NCBI GenBank assembly: GCA_018648865.1
Contig: JABGQH010000001.1
Coordinates: forward strand, 1-42,076
Source of the DNA: Candidatus Peregrinibacteria bacterium
Lineage (GTDB): Bacteria; Patescibacteriota; Gracilibacteria; Peribacterales; Peribacteraceae
Direction: 5' to 3'
Length of the DNA stretch: 42,076 nucleotides
Of this stretch, positions 15,931 to 24,585 are shown piece after piece; position 1 is the stretch's first letter, and each line of letters starts with the position of its first letter. Below the pieces are notes generated by a model. It ran no database searches, was not told the DNA's origin, and was given only the letters and a program-made list of their open reading frames with translations. Both the position numbers and the translations under genes were made by a program.

Positions 15931-17532
15931 ATGTCAGATCAGCTTTCATTCACAGGTAAAAAATGGGATATCGATTCATCCTTACAAAATATAGATCCAT
16001 GCGATCTTGCTGATTCACTTATTCAAAATAGATCCTTGAGTTCAATTATAGAAAATGGATCTTACCCTGGAATGCAAATAGCAATTAATCGTATTTTACT
16101 TGCGATAAAACAAGGGGAAGCAATCGGAATCTTTGGTGATTATGACTGTGATGGTATTACGGGCACCGCTCAATTGCTTCGTTTTTTTCGCAGGCACGAT
16201 ATTGAACCATCTGTTCGTTTGCCACATCGTGTTAATGATGGATATGGACTTAATGAAGAAGCGATCCGCCAATTTAAAACAGATGGAATAAATTTACTTA
16301 TTACTGTTGATACTGGAATAACCAGCGTAAATGAAATTGATTTAGCAAACGAACTTGGAATAGATGTAATAATTACAGATCATCATAAACCAAGGAAAAA
16401 CATTCCAAACGCACTTTGCATCTTGCACCCACATCTTGCTAGTAACATGCCAGAACCTTTTCCATCTGGCGCAGGTGTTGTTTATCAACTCTTATGTGAA
16501 TTAGAAGATAACCAATGGGAAGAAAAAGATACAGATTGCGCTCTTGCAATGATTGGAACTATTGCAGACGTCGTACCTCTTATTGGCGCGAATAGAACAT
16601 TGGTAGAAGAAGGTTTAATTAGTTTGAAGAAGCTTAATAACTGTCCATTGTCTGATCTAAGAGATAGTACAGGCGCACAAACAAGTACAGATATTGCTTT
16701 TAAAATAGCACCAAGAATAAATGCAGCCGGGCGAATGTCCGATCCAATGATTGCATTGAACGCAATAGTAGATGGAGGACAGAATCAAATAGACCTAGAA
16801 GAGCTAAATAGTAAAAGACAATCTGAGATGAATGATCTATACGAAAAGGCTATTGAAGAAATTAGAAAAACAGAGTCTAGCCCATTACTTATGACTGCCT
16901 CTGCTGATTATCCACATGGAATAATAGGATTAATTGCGGGCAGACTGACTGAAGCCTATGGGAAACCAAGCTGTGCAATTGCAATTAATAATAATATTTG
17001 CACGGCATCACTTCGCAGCCCTGCTTGTTATAATATTACTGATGGGCTTGAGCAGTGCTCTAATCTACTTATGTCTTTTGGCGGTCATGCGCAAGCAGCC
17101 GGATGCACATTTGAGTTAAAGAATATGGATGAGATTCGCTTACAACTCTCTAAAGATATTTTACAAAAAGTTTCTTTAGATGATTTAAGGCCATCCATTT
17201 CAATATCAACCTTATTACAACTTTCTGATATTTCACTTAAATTTATAGAATCACTAGATGCGCTTGAGCCTTTTGGGCAAGGTAATCCACAGCCAATATT
17301 TTTATTAAAAAACATACATATGGAATACATAAAAAATGTAGGTATAGATAAATCCCACATGCAAGCGAAGATTGGACACTGTAAAGCAATTGGCTTTCGA
17401 CTGGGCCACCTAGCTCATGAATGCTCACAACCTGTAGATGTCGCCTGCAAAATTGGTATTGATAATTGGAATGGCAGAAAACAACCACAATTGTTTATAG
17501 AAGACATCCGAAAAACAATTGGAGTTCTTTAG
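15931..17532 (+). CDS. recJ: Single-stranded-DNA-specific exonuclease RecJ
   Basis: This 533-residue DHH/DHHA1 phosphoesterase degrades single-stranded DNA 5' to 3' in recombination and mismatch repair. It shows motif I FGDYDCDGITGTAQLLRF (about residues 67-84), motif II LITVDTGI, the DHH motif VIITDHHKP (about 146-154), the central IADVVPLIG and RINAAGRM blocks, and the DHHA1 nucleotide-contact motif FGGHAQAAGCTF (about 383-394). The C-terminal OB-fold region is shortened. The ATG start is chosen because of the -10 box position. It ends 15 bases from the convergent XRE regulator gene. Confidence 0.93.
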   Translation: MSDQLSFTGKKWDIDSSLQNIDPCDLADSLIQNRSLSSIIENGSYPGMQIAINRILLAIKQGEAIGIFGDYDCDGITGTAQLLRFFRRHDIEPSVRLPHRVNDGYGLNEEAIRQFKTDGINLLITVDTGITSVNEIDLANELGIDVIITDHHKPRKNIPNALCILHPHLASNMPEPFPSGAGVVYQLLCELEDNQWEEKDTDCALAMIGTIADVVPLIGANRTLVEEGLISLKKLNNCPLSDLRDSTGAQTSTDIAFKIAPRINAAGRMSDPMIALNAIVDGGQNQIDLEELNSKRQSEMNDLYEKAIEEIRKTESSPLLMTASADYPHGIIGLIAGRLTEAYGKPSCAIAINNNICTASLRSPACYNITDGLEQCSNLLMSFGGHAQAAGCTFELKNMDEIRLQLSKDILQKVSLDDLRPSISISTLLQLSDISLKFIESLDALEPFGQGNPQPIFLLKNIHMEYIKNVGIDKSHMQAKIGHCKAIGFRLGHLAHECSQPVDVACKIGIDNWNGRKQPQLFIEDIRKTIGVL

Positions 17533-17547
17533 ACTTAATATCTATCT

Positions 17548-17772
17548 TCAAACAGGAGCTAAGTTTCCCTCCATCTGGAAAGCTAAAGAGACTTCTACTT
17601 CTAATGCTGCAGAGATTTTATAAGCAAGTAGAACAGAAGGATTTGTTTGTCCACGTTCAATACTCATAATTGTTTGTCTGCTTACTCCACAACGTAGAGC
17701 TAGTTCTTCCTGTGTCATGTTTTTATCGAAACGAAGTTTTCGAATTGAGTTTTTTAGTATCGGTCCAGACAT
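17548..17772 (-). CDS. Small XRE-family HTH regulator
   Basis: This 74-residue protein is a stand-alone Cro/CI-type DNA-binding domain: IRKLRFDKNMTQEELALRCGVSRQTIMSIERGQTNPSVLLAYKISAALEV, where the recognition helix is in VSRQTIMSIERG. Such short proteins (YozG/HipB-like) act as dimeric repressors, often of their own gene or of a neighbouring membrane protein. No partner toxin lies beside it. A GTG at 17778 is an alternative start two codons upstream. Upstream, 17779-17925 holds no gene; the 3' end of uppP follows. Confidence 0.85.
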   Translation of the reverse strand: MSGPILKNSIRKLRFDKNMTQEELALRCGVSRQTIMSIERGQTNPSVLLAYKISAALEVEVSLAFQMEGNLAPV

Positions 17773-17925
17773 AATCACAGGGGAAAGATGTAGTAGGTTG
17801 AGGCATTGTACTGATTGCCTTCTTTAGTTCAAGTAGAAAACCAACAAGGTTTATATAAAAGTTAATATTAGACTATGCACTTGCATATATTTACTTGGCT
17901 TCGACCATTATACACACGATATAAT

Positions 17926-18717
17926 CTACAATTCTAGAAAAATCAGGACTAAACCAATAACTATTAAATAAACACTAAACCACGAAAGCGAATGGCTACG
18001 CACAAACTTCTTTAAGAATAGCAAAGCTGCAATGCTAACAGCACAAGATGATATGAATCCAACAACCAAAATATTTATATCTGGTATCGCAATATTTTCA
18101 TTAATAATATCTAGCCCCGTTAGTAATATTGCCCCCATTAAGATTGGTACAAGCATCAAAAAGGAAAAATCCAATGCATCTGATCTAGAAAGTCCTACCG
18201 AGCGTCCTGCACTTATTGTTAATCCCGATCTAGATATTCCAGGAACCAGTGCACATGCTTGAAATACTCCAATCCAAAGTGCTCCTAAATATTTAACATT
18301 TTGATCCTTTCTTTTTTTGCCTATCCATTCACCAAGCCACAAAACAAGTGCAGTTATTAATAAGCTAATCCCAACCGATCTAAGTGAAGAAAAAATTCCA
18401 GATACCAAATCATCTACCAGCACTCCTGCAATACCAGCAGGAATTGTAGCTATTATAAGAAGAAAAACGACTCGTCTCTTTGGCCTATTATTTGTAACCA
18501 ATGAAAACACCATTTCTACCCATCTACTAAAATACATAATTAAAAGCGCTAGGAGTGTGCCCGCATGCAACACGACATTTACACTTAGTAATGCTTTTGG
18601 ATCTATATCTACTCCTAAAAAATTTTCTGCTATTACCAAATGCCCCGAACTAGAAATCGGCAGAAACTCTGTTAGCCCCTGTAGAATGCCAAGAAATAAA
18701 GACTGTAATATGGTCAT
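17926..18717 (-). CDS. uppP: Undecaprenyl-diphosphate phosphatase
   Basis: This 263-residue BacA/UppP membrane enzyme removes a phosphate from C55-PP on the outer face of the membrane to regenerate C55-P for peptidoglycan and other envelope polymers. Both catalytic motifs are visible: GLTEFLPISSSGHLVIAENF near residues 15-34, with the Glu and the SSSGH run, and VPGISRSGLTISAGRSVGLSR near residues 159-178, with the catalytic Arg. About eight hydrophobic helices span the protein. It lies 58 bases downstream of popT on the same strand, so dephosphorylation and flipping of the same lipid carrier are probably co-expressed. No strong promoter of its own is seen. Confidence 0.95.
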   Translation of the reverse strand: MTILQSLFLGILQGLTEFLPISSSGHLVIAENFLGVDIDPKALLSVNVVLHAGTLLALLIMYFSRWVEMVFSLVTNNRPKRRVVFLLIIATIPAGIAGVLVDDLVSGIFSSLRSVGISLLITALVLWLGEWIGKKRKDQNVKYLGALWIGVFQACALVPGISRSGLTISAGRSVGLSRSDALDFSFLMLVPILMGAILLTGLDIINENIAIPDINILVVGFISSCAVSIAALLFLKKFVRSHSLSWFSVYLIVIGLVLIFLEL

Positions 18718-18775
18718 CTCTAAATAAGTTTAGCTTATGTATTAATCCTTGTCTTACCTTACTTAAATATACAAA

Positions 18776-19636
18776 TTATCTATTTGATAGCTTATCTAAA
18801 GCTAAAACAACTATTGCTCCAGCTATCATTAAACTAATACCTAGCCATGCATCTGGACCAAGTTGAGGTATTATATTTTTTATTGAATCTGCTGATTCTT
18901 TCCATGGCCATACCTTCTGTAAGCTACCGATCATTAATCCTGTAAGACAAGCGATAGTGACGTCGTGATACTTATGCAATAACCAACTTAAGAAGTGAGA
19001 GAAAATAAGCAGACCACCAACTGCACCAATCCCTACATACATAAGTGTCGCAATATCTTTTGTGTTAACAGCCGAAAGTATAATTTCATACTTTCCAAGT
19101 ATTACTAATAGGAATGATCCAGAGATCCCTGGCAAGATCATTGCACAGATTGCTATCGAACCACTAAGAACTAAAAACCAAGGAGCATCTGGCGTATTAA
19201 CTGGAACCAGTCCAACAATAATATATGCAATCAGCGCTCCAACTATTAATGAAATTATTTTTTCTGGCCCCCAGGCAGACACTCTTTTAGAGACAATAAG
19301 TGCAGATGCTAAAACCAAACCAAAAAAGAAACTCCAAATAGCAACTGGATGTTCTGTAAGTAGTTTTTCTAAAAAATGCGAAAGTAGTATTACTGCAAGT
19401 AAAATTCCAAAAGCAACAGAAGAAAGGAACTGCCAATTACTACGTTTGATAACTGTTTTAATGTCTCGTCTTAGCAAGGGAGACCATAATTCCTTGCTTC
19501 CAAATCTTCGTATTGAATCTACAAGCTCTTCGTAAATACCAAGTATAAATGCCATTGTTCCGCCAGATACACCCGGAACAATATCTGCAGCACCCATGCA
19601 AAAACCTATCGCTATTCTGTGTAATGTTTTAATCAT
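18776..19636 (-). CDS. popT: DUF368 polyprenyl-phosphate transporter (PopT family)
   Basis: This 286-residue multi-pass membrane protein has the DUF368 start HRIAIGFCMGAADIVPGVSGGTMAFILGIYEELVDSI and the internal repeat of the same motif, AICAMILPGISGSFLLVILGKYE (about residues 161-183). DUF368 proteins were recently identified as undecaprenyl-phosphate translocases that return C55-P to the cytoplasmic face. The two PG-S-G motifs in inverted halves agree with that transporter fold. The neighbour uppP makes its substrate, so the pair would carry out the last two steps of lipid carrier recycling. A TAGAAT box lies 6 bases before the ATG. Confidence 0.88.
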   Translation of the reverse strand: MIKTLHRIAIGFCMGAADIVPGVSGGTMAFILGIYEELVDSIRRFGSKELWSPLLRRDIKTVIKRSNWQFLSSVAFGILLAVILLSHFLEKLLTEHPVAIWSFFFGLVLASALIVSKRVSAWGPEKIISLIVGALIAYIIVGLVPVNTPDAPWFLVLSGSIAICAMILPGISGSFLLVILGKYEIILSAVNTKDIATLMYVGIGAVGGLLIFSHFLSWLLHKYHDVTIACLTGLMIGSLQKVWPWKESADSIKNIIPQLGPDAWLGISLMIAGAIVVLALDKLSNR

Positions 19637-19642
19637 AAAAAT

Positions 19643-19648
19643 ATTCTA
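19643..19648 (-). promoter_or_regulatory. -10 box of popT
   Basis: TAGAAT on the minus strand ends 6 bases before the ATG at 19636, the spacing expected for a leaderless transcript. It probably drives popT and uppP. Confidence 0.45.
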
Positions 19649-19719
19649 TATGAATTTAATCAGTAAATCAGTTTGATTAGTATAACTTTTCAAAGTTGCG
19701 CTTTACTACTGTCTTTCTG

Positions 19720-19725
19720 TACGAT
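19720..19725 (+). promoter_or_regulatory. -10-like box of the Hsp20 gene
   Basis: TACGAT ends 8 bases before the ATG at 19734. The match to TATAAT is moderate, but the spacing agrees with other genes in the window. Confidence 0.35.
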
Positions 19726-19733
19726 AGCTACCA

Positions 19734-20204
19734 ATGATCCCTTCCTCGTTCCATGGAATCTTTAGCTCGCTCAATCAAGAGCGGTCTTCTGCTGCCGCTA
19801 CCGCGCCAAAGGAATCATTGCGTATTGTTGATCAATCAGAAGCTCAGCAGGAAATTGAGGAGGCGCCAAAGAAATCTGGTCAGATCTCTGTAGACGTTTA
19901 CGAGCATGACACATACATAATTGTTAGAGCTCCAATTGCAGGAGTTAAGCTAGCTGATTTAGATATAGAAGTTGATGGAAAAGTAATTACAATCCGTGGC
20001 AGAAGATCTTTGAATGATAATCTCTCAAAAGATCAGTATTACGTACAAGAATGTTTCTGGGGTGAATTTAGTAGAAGTATTACCATGCCTACAATTATAG
20101 ATCCCAAAAAAATACGAGCTACTTTTAGTAAGGACTGCATACTAAAAATAATTGTTCCAAAAGAAGAGAAAGTAAAAATAGTTAGAATAAACGAAAGCGG
20201 TTAA
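19734..20204 (+). CDS. Hsp20/alpha-crystallin family small heat shock protein
   Basis: The 156-residue protein has a variable N-terminal arm (residues 1-50, Ser/Ala/Glu-rich) and an alpha-crystallin domain: ISVDVYEHDTYIIVRAPIAGVKLADLDIEVDGKVITIRGRR, then YYVQECFWGEFSRSITMPTIIDPKKIRATFSKDCILKIIVPK. These are the beta strands of the ACD, with the usual E-x-x-x-G-x-F/Y-x-R segment present as ECFWGEFSRSI. The I-x-I type C-terminal tail is represented by VKIVRI. It is expected to be a cytosolic ATP-independent holdase forming oligomers. It is divergent from popT. Confidence 0.9.
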   Translation: MIPSSFHGIFSSLNQERSSAAATAPKESLRIVDQSEAQQEIEEAPKKSGQISVDVYEHDTYIIVRAPIAGVKLADLDIEVDGKVITIRGRRSLNDNLSKDQYYVQECFWGEFSRSITMPTIIDPKKIRATFSKDCILKIIVPKEEKVKIVRINESG

Positions 20205-20229
20205 TAAATATCGTTAACTCCTTTTGATA

Positions 20230-20487
20230 TTATTTCTTTTTTGATAAGAACTTTTTTATTCTTACTGAAACTTGTTTTCTTAGTTCTTCTAATCCTTCAA
20301 GGATATCTTCTCCTCCCATAAAACCTGAGTCTGCTACTTTTAGTAGGCTAGTAAACTCCCTAAGCTGTTTTTTTACTTGTGGAGTTTGTTTTTTCGCAGA
20401 GTATGTATCTGATTCTAAGTAGTCAGATAATTCAATCTGTATAAGATACAATTGTTGAACTGCCTCTAGTCCGGATGTTTTTGTCAT
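20230..20487 (-). CDS. Small helical protein of unknown function
   Basis: I do not recognise this protein. From ATG 20487 it has 85 residues, predicted almost wholly helical, with a basic end (VSVRIKKFLSKKK). The segments AVQQLYLIQIELSDYLES, QVKKQLREFTSLLKVADSG and EDILEGLEELRKQVSVRIKKFL could form a three- or four-helix bundle. A TTG eight codons upstream (20511) is an alternative start, but the ATG seems better. It is convergent with the Hsp20 gene and divergent from galU. Confidence 0.5.
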   Translation of the reverse strand: MTKTSGLEAVQQLYLIQIELSDYLESDTYSAKKQTPQVKKQLREFTSLLKVADSGFMGGEDILEGLEELRKQVSVRIKKFLSKKK

Positions 20488-20607
20488 GTGTAGAATTAGT
20501 TTATATTTCAACGTATTGTATACTTTTTGACAAAAATAGTCAAATTGTATGTCCTAGAGGCTAATATAGATCTATTATGTTTTTGTATTAATTACTATCT
20601 AATTTAG

Positions 20608-21435
20608 ATGAGCATCACTCAAGCCATATTGCCAGTAGCAGGACTAGGAACTCGTTTCCTTCCTTGGACAAAATCTGTACCAAAAGAACTTTTGCCACTC
20701 GGCAATAGGCCTATTATCGCGCACCTTGTGCATGAATGTTTAGATCAAGGGATAGATGATATTTGTTTTGTAATTAGCAGAGGCAAGGAGGGGATACCTG
20801 AATATTTTCAAAGACACCCAGAATTAGAGGCAGAGTTGGCAGGAAGAGGTAAGTCTCATCTACTTGAAGAACTATCTAGATATGACAATGTGCGATTCCA
20901 TACTGTGTATCAAGACCAACAACTTGGCGACGGGCATGCAATATTGCAAGCAAAGGATTGGGTAGATTCCGATTACATCGCAGTTTTATTCGGTGATGAT
21001 TTGTTTACTGAATCAGATAGCGCATTAAAACAATTACAAGATGCTTTGCATTCTCTTTCAGAAGATGAGAAGGGTGCAATCATTGCTCTAGAAAATATCC
21101 CATTGGAACACACACCAAGATACGGAATTGTTTCTGTTGAAAAAGAACATGATGCCAAACCAAGAATTAAAAAATTAAATGGCTTGGTAGAAAAACCAAA
21201 ATCAGAAGATGCTCCATCTACACTTGGTATTGTTGGAAGATATATTATCCCCCGTTCAACTGTAGAAATACTTCCCAATGTAGAGGGAATGGAAGGAGGA
21301 GAAATAAGACTTATCGATGCGCTAATTGCTCAGCTTGGATCTGAGCATATGTACGGATACGAATGCGAAGGCAAACGTATAGATACTGGTAACCCAGAAG
21401 GTTACAAGCATGCTGTTAATATCTTCTGTGAATAA
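20608..21435 (+). CDS. galU: UTP-glucose-1-phosphate uridylyltransferase
   Basis: This 275-residue nucleotidyltransferase makes UDP-glucose from UTP and glucose 1-phosphate, feeding glycosyltransferases. The family motifs are clear: AILPVAGLGTRFLPWTKSVPKELLPLGNRPII (residues 6-37; UTP-binding loop and metal site), YQDQQLGDGHAILQAKDW, the FGDDLF metal-binding acid motif near residue 128, LVEKPK near 195 and a GEIRLIDALIAQL block near 231. Length agrees with the bacterial GalU family of 270-300 residues. It is convergent with the small exported protein gene, whose stop lies only 3 bases away. Confidence 0.94.
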   Translation: MSITQAILPVAGLGTRFLPWTKSVPKELLPLGNRPIIAHLVHECLDQGIDDICFVISRGKEGIPEYFQRHPELEAELAGRGKSHLLEELSRYDNVRFHTVYQDQQLGDGHAILQAKDWVDSDYIAVLFGDDLFTESDSALKQLQDALHSLSEDEKGAIIALENIPLEHTPRYGIVSVEKEHDAKPRIKKLNGLVEKPKSEDAPSTLGIVGRYIIPRSTVEILPNVEGMEGGEIRLIDALIAQLGSEHMYGYECEGKRIDTGNPEGYKHAVNIFCE

Positions 21436-21438
21436 GAT

Positions 21439-21876
21439 TTACCTACGCAAACATTTAAAATCTGTTGGAGGCATTCTGTTATTGCGCCTTGTGTAACTAT
21501 ATTCACTACAAGAAAAAACGTTTGGAGCTTGTAAATATGGAAAACTCTCCATGTAAAAACGACGTTGAATTTCTGCTCTTCTGCTCGTATCTCTTACAGT
21601 AAGGATATCGTCATAGTGACCACGATAATATGGATGCAATGCATATGTTTCTGTCCTTCTGTAATATGGATCATTCCTTATTGCCTGTGTTGATCTATAT
21701 GATCTACGCCTACTGCCATGCTTGCGATCTGACTGATCCCAAGGATGTGTCTCTGATGACCTAGTGGTTGTTTCTGGCACAAAAAGAACAGCCGTTGCTG
21801 CACTAGCAACAGTAGAAACTGTAAGAGCTAGAAATAGAGAGGTCGGAATGATGATGTGGAGTCGTAGTCTAAACAT
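21439..21876 (-). CDS. Small exported protein, paralogue A
   Basis: I do not recognise a family. From ATG 21876 the 145-residue protein starts with a signal peptide (MFRLRLHIIIPTSLFLALTVSTVASA). The mature part is very rich in Arg, Tyr and Ser (for example DRKHGSRRRSYRSTQAIRND) and carries only two Cys near the end. It shares a series of motifs with the next gene: THP(W/Y)D, Y-R-R/T-T-x-x-x-LHPY(Y/F)R, and (L)xxRDxxR followed by an R-x-Y ending. These in the same order show that the two are distant tandem paralogues. A TTG three codons upstream (21885) is an alternative start. It lies 3 bases from the galU stop codon, convergent. Confidence 0.65.
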   Translation of the reverse strand: MFRLRLHIIIPTSLFLALTVSTVASAATAVLFVPETTTRSSETHPWDQSDRKHGSRRRSYRSTQAIRNDPYYRRTETYALHPYYRGHYDDILTVRDTSRRAEIQRRFYMESFPYLQAPNVFSCSEYSYTRRNNRMPPTDFKCLRR

Positions 21877-21956
21877 AGGAGGCAAATGCTACTGCTCCTA
21901 CAAAAAGAGTCAACTTAGCTGTGTGGCACCAAAAACTATTTTATGTTCTGCGATTC

Positions 21957-22292
21957 TTAAAAAGCCCATCCGCCTGACTGATACCTTTCCCAATCCTGTT
22001 GAACAATTCTTGGGTGTATCCTTCTTATATCTCTAGCTAGATACATCTTTCCAGGGTTCTTTCTAAAATACGGATGCAACATATGAGTTGTCGTTCTGTA
22101 TGGGCTTCGTTCATAGTCTAATAATGATCTATAACCCCAAGTACTTGAGTTTCTAGATGCTGATCCTGAACTTTGAATTCTGGTTGCTCTGTCATATGGA
22201 TGAGTTCCTTCTACCGAAGCAGCCCAAGCATTACCTAAACGCAGGAACGTGAAGGCAGAAACTAAAACTACAGAGAATATAAAGCGCAACAT
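21957..22292 (-). CDS. Small exported protein, paralogue B
   Basis: From ATG 22292 the 111-residue protein has a signal peptide (MLRFIFSVVLVSAFTFLRLGNAWA) and a short basic, tyrosine-rich mature part. It shares with paralogue A the order THPYD, SPYRTTTHMLHPYFRK, LARDIRRIHPRIVQQDWERY. No known domain is evident. Being tandem, exported and adjacent to pilin-like genes, it may be part of a surface structure, but that is inference. Longer in-frame starts would add a non-signal N-terminus and are rejected. Confidence 0.6.
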   Translation of the reverse strand: MLRFIFSVVLVSAFTFLRLGNAWAASVEGTHPYDRATRIQSSGSASRNSSTWGYRSLLDYERSPYRTTTHMLHPYFRKNPGKMYLARDIRRIHPRIVQQDWERYQSGGWAF

Positions 22293-22362
22293 AATTAAAT
22301 AAAAGAAAGTATTCGATTCTAGAACCAATTTAATTAGTGTCAATGTTTATATATAAAATCTT

Positions 22363-23442
22363 CTATTCAGTTATTGGATTTGCCTCATTTCTAAGTAATG
22401 CAATTTCTTCATCAGAAAGTGCACGATCATACATACGGATATCATCTATAAGCCCACGGAATGTACGCGATGAATATGCGCCCATACGCTCTGTCGTAGG
22501 AGTCGGTGGCATAACAGCATGATCAGAGCCCAAATTGTCAACGATTGAATTATCATCAATAAAGAACTTATGATAATCAGCACCAACATAGACTCCACAT
22601 ACATGATGCCAATTATTTAGTGTTAATCCATTTAAATAAATTGAAGTTGCATCATCACCATTATTAGTTCCAACATAGAATCTACTTCCTGGTGTACCTT
22701 CTGGGGCTTCATATCCCAGAATATAATTTCTAGTTACTGATGAATAATCAGAAATTATACTACTTCCACTTCGATATTCATTCTTATAGACACGCGCACA
22801 AATGGTAAATTCTGTTGCACTAAGTAGTGGATCTTCAAATGATATATATTTTGAATCTAAATTTGGAAATTGAATAGCATATCCATCATTTGGCGATGCA
22901 ACGCCTGCAGCACTTGGGCATGTTGATGTACAAGATGCGGTATATCCATTCCCAGATGTATCTTCAAATGTTCCCATGCTTGTCTCTGTAAACCTCCAAC
23001 GAGCAATGTAATCAACTGGCATGGTTTCACCGAGTCGTGGAGCCACAACAAATGCCTGACCAGAAGCTTGGAAAACCTCGTACCATGTGTGTAATGCTCC
23101 AACTTCTGCTAGTGGATCAATTGGAATTTCTGATACATAGTCTGGGACTATTGCATCTATATTTAGACAAGAATCATCTGTTTGGCCATATTGGCAAATA
23201 GGATATGCGTTTCCATATCCTGGCAGGATTGTTTCTGGAAAGTCTCCATTCTTAATTTGATATTGGTTTAATGCTTTTTGTAGTTCTGCTATTTCTGATC
23301 TTCTTTCTGAGTCTCTAGTTTTTCTAAGTTGTTTAGTAGGATTAACTGCAACTACTACAATTGCAGAGAGTGTCCCTACTATTCCAATAACAAGTATTAG
23401 TTCTAGTAAGGTGAAGCCTTTTCTATTTTTAAGAGTGGTCAT
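22363..23442 (-). CDS. Type IV pilin-like protein with LamG-like C-terminal domain (pilin 1)
   Basis: The 359-residue protein has a short basic leader (MTTLKNRKG) with the prepilin peptidase site KG/FTLLE, the conserved Glu five residues into the mature protein, and a hydrophobic helix (LILVIGIVGTLSAIVVVAV). A helical and linker region follows to about residue 150 (QLRKTRDSERRSEIAELQKALNQYQ). The C-terminal 200 residues form a LamG/concanavalin-like sandwich: WRFTE...DTSGNGYTA, FTICARVYK, NWHHVCGVYVG, and the closing FRGLIDDIRMYDRALSDEEIALL. Such proteins are surface minor pilins or adhesins. Its central part is identical at the DNA level to pilin 3. An extended -10 box lies 9 bases upstream of the ATG. 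Confidence 0.85.
   Translation of the reverse strand: MTTLKNRKGFTLLELILVIGIVGTLSAIVVVAVNPTKQLRKTRDSERRSEIAELQKALNQYQIKNGDFPETILPGYGNAYPICQYGQTDDSCLNIDAIVPDYVSEIPIDPLAEVGALHTWYEVFQASGQAFVVAPRLGETMPVDYIARWRFTETSMGTFEDTSGNGYTASCTSTCPSAAGVASPNDGYAIQFPNLDSKYISFEDPLLSATEFTICARVYKNEYRSGSSIISDYSSVTRNYILGYEAPEGTPGSRFYVGTNNGDDATSIYLNGLTLNNWHHVCGVYVGADYHKFFIDDNSIVDNLGSDHAVMPPTPTTERMGAYSSRTFRGLIDDIRMYDRALSDEEIALLRNEANPITE
22931..23373. repeat. 443-base identical block, copy 1 (pilin 1)
   Basis: These bases are identical to 25151-25593 in pilin 3 at a constant offset of 2220. The block covers the end of the membrane helix, the linker and the first part of the LamG domain; outside it the genes differ sharply on the C-terminal side. 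Confidence 0.95.
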
Positions 23443-23451
23443 TCAAACTTG

Positions 23452-23460
23452 AGTATACCA
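23452..23460 (-). promoter_or_regulatory. Extended -10 promoter of pilin 1
   Basis: On the minus strand TGG-TATACT ends 9 bases before the ATG at 23442. Confidence 0.65.
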
Positions 23461-23483
23461 ATTCTATTTAAGGTTTGTAGTTT

Positions 23484-24536
23484 TTAATATCCACGGCATT
23501 TATATACTCGAGCAATTTCTGAAGGACTTAGCTCTCTATCATAAAAAGCAATATCATCTAATTGGCCATCAAACCAATATGATCCACTTGTATAATTACC
23601 GATTACCAAATTACTAATAGGCACAGAAATGGAATCATACGTGCTACTTTGAATACTTAGATCGCCATTTATATAAATTCGTTCATATGTACCATCTGTC
23701 GTAACAAATACATGTGACCACTGATTTAATGGCAGATCACCTGAACTAGTATATAAACTTCGCTGTGTAGAACTGGTATCCCTCCAAGAAAAATGCATTC
23801 TTGTAGTAAGAGCACGAAAATATGGTAATCCTCTACTAGCAAAAATTTCATTACCAGATCTATTGGGATACACGAGCGCCTCAAATGAATAATCTTCCCC
23901 AAGTGCAGGAGCACTACTGACTAAGACGCGATCATTCACTCCATCAAAATCTAGTGCATATGAATTACTATCTCCAAAACTAGATTCTACCCAGTCTGTT
24001 GCTGGATCCATATCTGTAAGTGTTCCATGTTTTTCGTTTCTAGATGAGTCTGACAGATTTGACCCCTGCCCATCATTAAATTTCCACTTTCCTACAAGCC
24101 CATCTGACCAGCATGTCACATATGCAGAGCTAACATGTGGTTGCCCTTCTAAGTCTTTGTATACAACATATCCAGAGTAGTCTGAGTTATTTTCGTAATC
24201 ATCAAGTGGTATTTCTGATAAATAATCTGGAATGAGAATTGAATCTAAACTTATGCATTCGCTAGAAGATACTCCTTGTTTACAAATTGGTTCTGCATCA
24301 TCTGATTCATTTAAAGTTGGAGTATCAGATGGAAGTGATCCTTCATCTATCGCATATTGTGCTAGTGCTTTTTCAAGTTGAGAAGCTTCATGAACTAGTT
24401 TTCTTACTTTTGCTCTTTCAAATTGTTCTGCGGGGTTTATGGCAACAACAACGATTGAAGAAAGCACCCCCATTATTCCAATTACAATTAGAAGTTCTAG
24501 TAGAGTGAAGCCTGATCTGTTTTTCCTACGAATCAT
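23484..24536 (-). CDS. Type IV pilin-like protein with LamG-like C-terminal domain (pilin 2)
   Basis: The proposed start is ATG 24536, giving 350 residues and a normal short leader (MIRRKNRSG) before the cleavage site SG/FTLLELLIVIG; a TATACT box lies 9 bases upstream. The layout is that of pilin 1, but the sequence is clearly divergent: AINPAEQFERAKVRKLVHEASQLEKALAQYA follows the helix, and the LamG-like part reads WKFNDGQG...DSSRNEKHGTL, YALDFDGVNDRV, WSHVFVTTDGTYERIYINGD and FDGQLDDIAFYDRELSPSEIARVY. It sits between the two near-identical pilins and does not share their 443-base block. An upstream extension of 15 residues is possible but would spoil the pilin leader. Confidence 0.85.
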   Translation of the reverse strand: MIRRKNRSGFTLLELLIVIGIMGVLSSIVVVAINPAEQFERAKVRKLVHEASQLEKALAQYAIDEGSLPSDTPTLNESDDAEPICKQGVSSSECISLDSILIPDYLSEIPLDDYENNSDYSGYVVYKDLEGQPHVSSAYVTCWSDGLVGKWKFNDGQGSNLSDSSRNEKHGTLTDMDPATDWVESSFGDSNSYALDFDGVNDRVLVSSAPALGEDYSFEALVYPNRSGNEIFASRGLPYFRALTTRMHFSWRDTSSTQRSLYTSSGDLPLNQWSHVFVTTDGTYERIYINGDLSIQSSTYDSISVPISNLVIGNYTSGSYWFDGQLDDIAFYDRELSPSEIARVYKCRGY

Positions 24537-24545
24537 TCTATTAAC

Positions 24546-24551
24546 AGTATA
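24546..24551 (-). promoter_or_regulatory. -10 box of pilin 2
   Basis: TATACT on the minus strand ends 9 bases before the ATG at 24536, the same geometry as pilin 1. Confidence 0.55.
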
Positions 24552-24585
24552 CGCAATATCGCACCTATTGAAATAACTCAAAATA

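Noticed and set aside
19062-19535. 157-residue plus-strand frame
   Set aside because: It is the complement of popT, whose membrane helices and DUF368 motifs are clear.
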